DNA of 64,000 nt. Source: Eurosta solidaginis. Taxonomy: Eukaryota; Arthropoda; Insecta; Diptera; Tephritidae. The position numbers and the translations under genes are program-made. Where the stretch lies: positions 61,352,779-61,416,778 of the forward strand of contig NC_090319.1 of assembly GCF_040869045.1 (NCBI RefSeq). The letters run 5' to 3'. The notes under the pieces are model-generated. The model was not told the origin of the DNA, ran no database searches, and was given only the letters and a program-made list of their open reading frames with translations. Position 1 is the stretch's first letter. Each line of letters opens with the position of its first letter. Below are positions 58,338 to 64,000 of this stretch, one piece after another.

Positions 58338-59305
58338 TTACAAGTAGAATAACTCAGTTAAAACATACGATATAAAAAATCTAATATATGAATTAAAAAC
58401 ACATTTACCTGTCCTAAAAGAACATTTAACTAGATTATATTTAGGCTAAACAAGTGAACAAGTATTTAGGTTAGAACTGTATATTGCTTTTTAATCCAAA
58501 AATACATCGAACTGCGCACAATTTTTATAAAACTTTAGATGTGCGCAGTTAGCTCCGTTGACGTTGCAGATGGGTTTTGGGGTATGTATGTTACCACGGC
58601 ACATATTTATATAATATAAAAAAAACAAATATTCAGACACATACATAATACGCCAGACATAACAAACTGACAAAATTGCTGAAGCCGCAACACATACAAA
58701 GCAAACCGTGTGAACAGTAAGCGGTAAATGGAAACTAAATTAAAAATAAACAAACTCACCTGTGGGAAGCGCGTGATCAGCAGTTTTCACTTTCATCGCG
58801 GTAAGGCAAACGTAGGTTAGATTGTAAGAATTATTATTGTGTAAAGTCAGATATTAGTTTGCATTCAATAAAGGAGCACGTCTCCCGTGTAAAAAATATA
58901 TTTTTTTAGAATTTCCAATTTGTAAAAGTTTAACTTGTATACTATTCAGTGGACATCTAGAAACGCCAGGGAGAGTTTAAAAAAAATTTGAATATTTTGA
59001 AAAATCTACTTTTGGCCAGCTAAATTGATCAAATACCCCCACCGTGCGACGCCTCCTGACCCTCACACCACATGCCAGCACAGAAGCTATAAGACTGCGA
59101 CTTCGAACTCATACCTTCGTCGACGTCACTTTCCTAGAAGCTCTAGGTGTAGCTCCGAAAACTTTATAACGAATGTTTTCGTCGCGCTATGCTACGGAGC
59201 TACACCAGAGAAATACCTTGAAACGTTAGAGAGTGACTAATCGGCCAAGGATGCCGCCCTTAAAAACATTGTAACGAATTTACTGCAATTCCCCTTATTT
59301 GCAAT
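58338..59305. other. repeated module M (fourth copy, interrupted)
   Basis: Matches 34060 onwards, is split by the insertion at 58589-58935, and ends abruptly at 59305, where the BEL LTR begins. The open frame 59025-59240 corresponds to the 90-codon frames of the other copies, shortened, and has no domain. Confidence 0.5.
58589..58935 (+). mobile_element. 347-bp insertion specific to copy B, probable solo LTR
   Basis: Absent at the matching place in copy A (after 34312). The 4-bp target duplication TGTA lies at 58585-58588 and 58936-58939. It starts TGTTACCACGG and ends TTTAACT; an AATAAAGG near 58867 could be an LTR poly(A) signal. The right end should be ..ACA for a perfect LTR, so one base seems changed. 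No ORF. Confidence 0.65.
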
Positions 59306-59901
59306 TGTTCGAGCAAGTGGGCTTTTCCACTTGCTATACGTGCAAATAAAACGAAAAATTAATACCTTTGTAGGCACTTTAAATTTTAATTCAATTTAAG
59401 AAGTTACAACAATTACTATGCAACTAATTTGATGCGCTATTAATTCGCGGGTCAATAATAAAAGCGGACTGTATCCAACGATGATCCAAAAACTTCTCCC
59501 TCACTCAACTCGAACAGCAATATCCAAGCATTAAAAATGTATTCAATATTCCAGTATAGCGGTGCAAGCGAAGAGCGGTAAATTGTTTTTCTAATTACCT
59601 TATGCGACTACCGGTGGGTGGGAGGAACAGATGCGTATTGCCTACGTGACTTAGTGAGGTGACGTGATGCTAGAGTGTATTGTTGTTGGTTGCGGTACCG
59701 ACTTCGATGCAGCTGCAGTTTGCTCTCCTACCTATATAGTTATGACAACGAAAAGAACGAAAGTATGTAAGATGTATAAATATGTACATATGAATGTGAA
59801 GTTGGTGACGATGATTTTGCTGGTATGTAATGTATACCAATACAGTGGGCATGAAACGAAAAGTACGATGAGGAAATTGTTTGAACTGATGTGCTTCAAC
59901 A
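59306..59901 (-). mobile_element. 3' LTR of a BEL/Pao retrotransposon
   Basis: On plus it runs TGTTCGAGCAAGTGGG...GTGCTTCAACA (596 bp), that is TG...CA on both strands with short inverted ends. The coding region of the element follows on the minus strand to the right. The left flank GCAAT (59301-59305) should be half of the target duplication; the other half lies outside the window. Confidence 0.8.
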
Positions 59902-59914
59902 TCCTCCCCCCTTG
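59902..59914 (-). other. polypurine tract of the BEL element
   Basis: Minus strand reads AAGGGGGGAGGA directly before the LTR start TGTTGAAGC, the expected place and composition of the plus-strand primer. Confidence 0.7.
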
Positions 59915-59990
59915 AAAACTGTGTTTTCAATCAAACAATAATGATGACTTAATAAAGTTGATGGTTCGGCGATGAGTGTTTGGTAACTAA

Positions 59991-62900
59991 TTAGTCGCAA
60001 GTCGAAGATTCTATTGGTAATTTGCACACCTTTGTTATTGCTCCTTTGACTATCCCATCAGCAGTCTTTATCATGATAACACGTACTAAACCATCAGAAC
60101 CAGCCATGGTTTCAACGATTCTGCCAAGAGGCCATTTGAGAGGTGGTGTATTCTCATCCTTAACAAGCACCATGTCATTTTCCTTTAGGTTTTCTCGAAT
60201 AGTTTGCCATTTATACCGGTGTTGAAGCTCCTTTAAACATTCTGAGTGCCATCGCTTCCAAAATTGCTGCTGAATGGCTTGAATGATTTGGAATCTTTTT
60301 AGAGTACCCATATTCACGTCAGACAATGATGGCTCTGGAGTAGTATACAGAGTGCGTCCGGTCAAAAAATGTGCCGGCGTGATAGCTCTGAGATCGTTAG
60401 CATTATTTGATATCGGTGTAAGCGGGCGACTGTTTATCATGGCTTCTACTTGGCAGCATACTGTATTTAGTTCGTCGAATTTCAACATGTGAGATCCAAT
60501 CGCGCGACGTAAATAATATTTGGCTAGCTTTACTGCACTTTCCCAAAGTCCACCGAAATGCGGTGACCTTGGGGGTATGAATTTCCAATTTATGCCTTCT
60601 TCAGCCATGAAGGTTTGTACCGAAGCAATGTGTTGCTGCGAGGCGAAGAGGGTCAAGAGTTCTCTGAGCTCTCGATTGGCACCAACAAAATTGGTTGCAT
60701 TGTCAGAAAAAATTGTATTGCACTTGCCTCGCCGAGCGATAAATCTCTTAAGTGCAGAGATAAATGCCATTGTACTTAAATCTGGAACTAATTCCAAATG
60801 CACTGCCTTAGTCGTAAAGCAGATAAATACAGCCAAGTAGACTTTGATAGAGCCCCTACCCCTTAACTGTGGAGTTATTGAAAAGGGTCCGCAATAGTCG
60901 ACCCCAGTTGTTGCGAAAGGGAATGTGGGCTCAACTCGTTCTTGTGGTAGTGACCCCATTATTTGATTATGCAGTTGAGGCTTACTGCGATAGCATAGTA
61001 TACAATTATGCACAAATTGTCTTATAGTACATCTAGCGTTAATAACCCAAAATTTATCACGAAAAATACTTAGCAGGGTTTGACAACCAGCGTGCATATG
61101 ACGACGATGAAGATAATCGATGAGAGTGTATACAAAGGGGTGTGTTCTTGGGAGCAGAATTGGATGCTTAGCATCGAAAGGTAGCGAAGAATTCTTTATT
61201 CTTCCACCAACACGAATCAACGAGTTATGAATAAATGGCGATAGCTGATTGAGGTTGGACTGTCGACTTACTTTACCTTCCTGTAATTGCTTGTATTCAG
61301 CTGCAAACGCTTGCCTTTGTATGTAGCCACAAATGAGAAATAAGGCAGAATCTAATTCTTCTGCGACGATTGAGCCTGAGTACGTAGTTGGTGAGCGACG
61401 AGAGCGTGATATGAAGCGATGAACATAAACGAAAATACGAAGTAGTTTAGTATAGTTATTGGCATATTTATGCCTTGCAATTAGGTCGTCTGACTCCGCT
61501 GCTAGCAGAGCATGATGTTGTTTACATTGCTCGGGAAGGGTTTCAAGTTATTAATTGGATTTTTGGGCCAGGTTGATTGTTCTTGTTGCAGAAAATATGG
61601 TCCGTCGAACCATAGGGAATTATCGATGAGGCTCTGTACATTTGCTCCACGTGAAACAAAATCAGCTGGATTTTCCTTCGTAGGTACGTGATGCCAACTG
61701 TAGTTTGCTGTTAGCTGTTGGATCTTTGTCACCCTATTGGCAACGAATGTTGTCCATCGCATGGGCTCACCCTGTATCCATGATAATACAATGGTCGAAT
61801 CTGACCAACAATGTATGTTGCTAGCTTCTGTCCTAAATATAGTTACTACTGATTGTAACAATTCTGTTAAGAGAACAGCCGCGCATAGTTCCAATTTAGG
61901 AAGAGTCATCTCTTTGGTTGGTGCCACTCTTGATTTGGCGCATATAAGAGATGTATACATTGTTCCCTCGTACCGTGAAACTGCGTAAATGCATGCGCGC
62001 GGTATGCCTTTGTACTTGCATCTGAAAAAGCGTGTAGTTGCGCTTCAAAATCAAAATGTACTAACCTTGGACTTTTTAAATTGCTAATCGATGTAATTGG
62101 TGGCATATGTCCGTCCACTGTGTGTAGATTTGCATTGGCACGCTTTCGTCCCACGATAATTTGAGCTTCCAGAGCTGTTGCATCAATAGTTTGCAGGTAA
62201 CGACGATGGGGTTTAACAACCCAAGCGGATCGAAGATGCTCGCAATTCTCTACAGAATAGTGCGTTTGCTGATTTTTGACGATGGCGGGTCCAAAGACGA
62301 GTACGAAAACAGAAAATTGTCATCCTGGGGTGACCACTTCAGACCTAGCGCCTTGATATATGAAACGCCGCCAATATTTACATTTACTTCCCTATCGGCG
62401 TCTGGTATGTCAGCTATAATGTTGTGGTGATTCGACGCGAACTTTCGAAGAGGAAATCCTCCTCCAGCTAGTAAATCGATTACTTCATTCTTAATGGCCA
62501 CCACTTCCTCGATAGTTGCAGCGCCAGTCATTAAGTTGTCAACATAAAAATCACGGAGAGTGACAGCAGCCCCAATCGAGTGTGTCGAAACATTGTCGTA
62601 AGCTAACTGCCGAAGACATCTCACTGCCAAAAAAGGGGCACAATTGGTTCCATATGTGACGGTCTGCAACTGATAAGTGCAGAGTTCTTGACCTGGTGCG
62701 TTTCTCCATAAAATGCATTGATACTTCGCATCTCTCTCATCTACGATGATTTGCCGATACATTTTTGTTATATCGGCCATTAATACGAACCGATACGTGC
62801 GAAAGCGGAGAAGAATGGTGAATATGTCGTCTTGCAACGTAGGACCACTTCGAAGAACATCGTTTAATGCAACTCCATTTGATGTGCGACAGGACGCATC

Positions 62901-64000
62901 GAACACCACTCGTAGCCTTGTCGATGAACTGTCCAATTTGACCACACAGTGGTGGGGAATGTACGTTCTGGCCTTCGATGACAATTCATTTGGTTGTAAT
63001 AAAACCATATGTTTTAAGTCGATGTATTCCTGTATAAAGTTTTTATATTCGTCTTTAATCGCACTGTCGGTAAGTATTCTCTTCTCCACCGACCAGAATC
63101 TACGACGAGCGATTTCGTATGACTGGCCAAGCTTGCTTGGACTTGTCGAGAAGGGCAACCGAACAATGAATTTGTGTGTTATAGGGCAACGAGTTGTTGT
63201 TTTTTGGAAATATACCTCACACTCCTCCTCTTCCAACGTACGCTCGGCCTTTCGGGAATGATAGCTCTCTTCTAATTTCCAGAACTTCTCTAGAAGAGTG
63301 TCTATTGACGGTTGCGCTGTTGTGGTATGTGTGCTGGAGGGGATGACGGGTGGTGACGAAGTAAGCAAGGTCGATGATGAAACTAATGGTCGTGACCTTA
63401 TAGCACCAGCTACAATCCAGCCTAGCTGCGTCTTCTGTAGTGCTGGCAGATTTTTGTCCAATTTTATCTGACCCACCGATAGAATGTCGAAAAAGAGCCC
63501 AGCCCCGATGAGTAAGTCAATAGGACCAGGACAGTTGAAGGTGCGGTCAGCTAATTTGATATTGTTTGGCATTCATCAATGGGTTACATCAATACAATTT
63601 TGGGGTTGATGTGTCGAAATCGATGGGAGTATAACTGTTTCCATTACCGAGGAAAATCCATTGTGAAGCGATTGGATACTAATACAAGCGCCTTGGTATG
63701 ACTTGGTTCTTAATGCTCCAATACCGGTTATTTCGAGGTCAATTTTGGTCCGTTTTAGATGAAGCAATTGAGCCGCATGCTCCGTCATAAAGTTCAACTG
63801 GGAGGCCGAATCAAGCAGCGCTCTTACTATTAGCCTTGTACCATGGTTAGTATAAATTTGCACTAACGCAGTTGCCAGAATTACCTCACTCGTACCTGTA
63901 CTGACCTTCAATGCAGCACATGGCGGCGAATGCGTTGTCTCCGAACATTGCGGCTGTTGTCGATGAAGAAGCGTGTGGTGGCTTACCTTACAATGTTGAC
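59991..64000 (-). pseudogene. BEL/Pao gag-pol (zinc knuckle, protease, RT, RNase H, integrase), broken and cut by window end
   Basis: Read from 64000 down: a gag-type knuckle CQHCKVSHHTLLH (about 63996-63958); aspartic protease with LLDSAS (near 63820); two adjacent in-frame TGA codons (63578-63573); RT (63572-62250: LRVVFDASCRTSNG, LMADITKMYRQI, active site YVDN at 62546-62535), ended by TAG at 62252-62250; RNase H region (about 62250-61510) spread over three frames (FSDAST, CAKSRVAPTKEMTLPKLEL, WSDSTIVLSWI); integrase (61220-59991 and open further up) with an HHCC finger, then DYCGPF, FSDNATNF and GGLWESA carrying the D, D and E, and a C-terminal DUF5641-like part. The integrase is intact; the rest is not. 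The element cannot move by itself. Confidence 0.9.

Larger units (their letters stand above)
42611..59305. repeat. large segmental duplication, copy B
   Basis: Repeats 18377-34680 in the same order and orientation. Main differences: ~35 extra bases near 43604-43640, an extra-long G run at 51753, small indels in the LINE frames, a solo-LTR insertion at 58589-58935, and a BEL element that interrupts it at 59306. The duplicated tract may therefore continue beyond the BEL element outside the window. Confidence 0.88.

Noticed and set aside
1..64000. tRNA, rRNA, riboswitch or bacterial-type operon signals
   Set aside because: No cloverleaf-like or rRNA-like stretch was recognised while reading, and the genes are spliced eukaryotic genes.

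Overview
The window is eukaryotic, from an insect and most probably a higher fly. Introns are short (mostly 57-73 bp) with GT...AG borders, the DNA is AT-rich, and the single-copy genes are recognisable fly genes: Rlip (RalBP1), a mitochondrial rRNA 2'-O-methyltransferase (Mrm2/FtsJ family) and a secreted S10 serine carboxypeptidase. The interspersed-repeat mix (jockey/CR1-like and RTE LINEs, BEL and gypsy LTR elements, hAT, Harbinger-like and TA-inserting MITEs, a SINE-like repeat with a CAA tail) looks like a tephritid fruit fly. That last step is a memory-based impression, not a proof.

Layout. 1-3.5 kb: AT-rich intergenic DNA with a gypsy-type LTR relic and a SINE-like repeat with perfect 14-bp target duplications. 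3.56-6.67 kb: complete five-exon Rlip gene on the minus strand. 5.27-10.43 kb: a direct tandem duplication (2582-bp unit, indistinguishable copies) that repeats Rlip exons 1-4 and the 5' flank, so a second, 3'-less Rlip copy lies upstream of the real gene. 10.57-11.57 kb: a three-level nest of MITEs, each with its own target-site duplication. 12.33-13.14 kb: Mrm2-like gene (two exons, plus). 13.3-13.7 kb: second SINE-like copy. 14.4-15.9 kb: one-exon carboxypeptidase gene (minus). 16.07-16.67 kb: hAT-type element. 17.4-18.4 kb: array of seven ~119-bp repeats ending in a hairpin.

18.4-59.3 kb contains no host gene that I recognise. It is a hierarchy of duplicated transposon blocks. A unit starting at 18377 reappears at 42611 (offset 24.23-24.28 kb) and matches as far as 59305, where a BEL element interrupts it. 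Inside the first unit an ~8.8-kb block is repeated (about 23900 and 32685), and inside that a 1.82-kb block is repeated in tandem (36585 and 38410). The blocks are made of three LINE families. 'L1' here is a jockey/CR1-superfamily element with a PHD-like ORF1 carrying a 2A-like NPGP motif and an EN-RT ORF2, with a CAA-repeat tail. 'L2' has a DUF4780 gag-like ORF plus endonuclease and RNase H pieces, with an AACCT-repeat tail. 'L3' is RTE-like on the minus strand with a TAAG-repeat tail. They are mixed with solo LTRs, hAT and Harbinger-like MITEs. Every LINE copy shows at least one frameshift, stop or truncation.

59.3-64.0 kb: a BEL/Pao LTR retrotransposon on the minus strand (3' LTR, integrase, RNase H, RT, protease, gag zinc knuckle) running off the window end. 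Its pol is broken by stops and three frame changes, and its RT active site reads YVDN instead of YVDD.

The host genes do not form a pathway. I found no tRNA, rRNA or CRISPR array. The most unusual content is the Rlip partial duplication with phase-compatible exons, the nested MITEs, the layered LINE duplications with recurrent junctions, and the 2A-like motif in the LINE ORF1.
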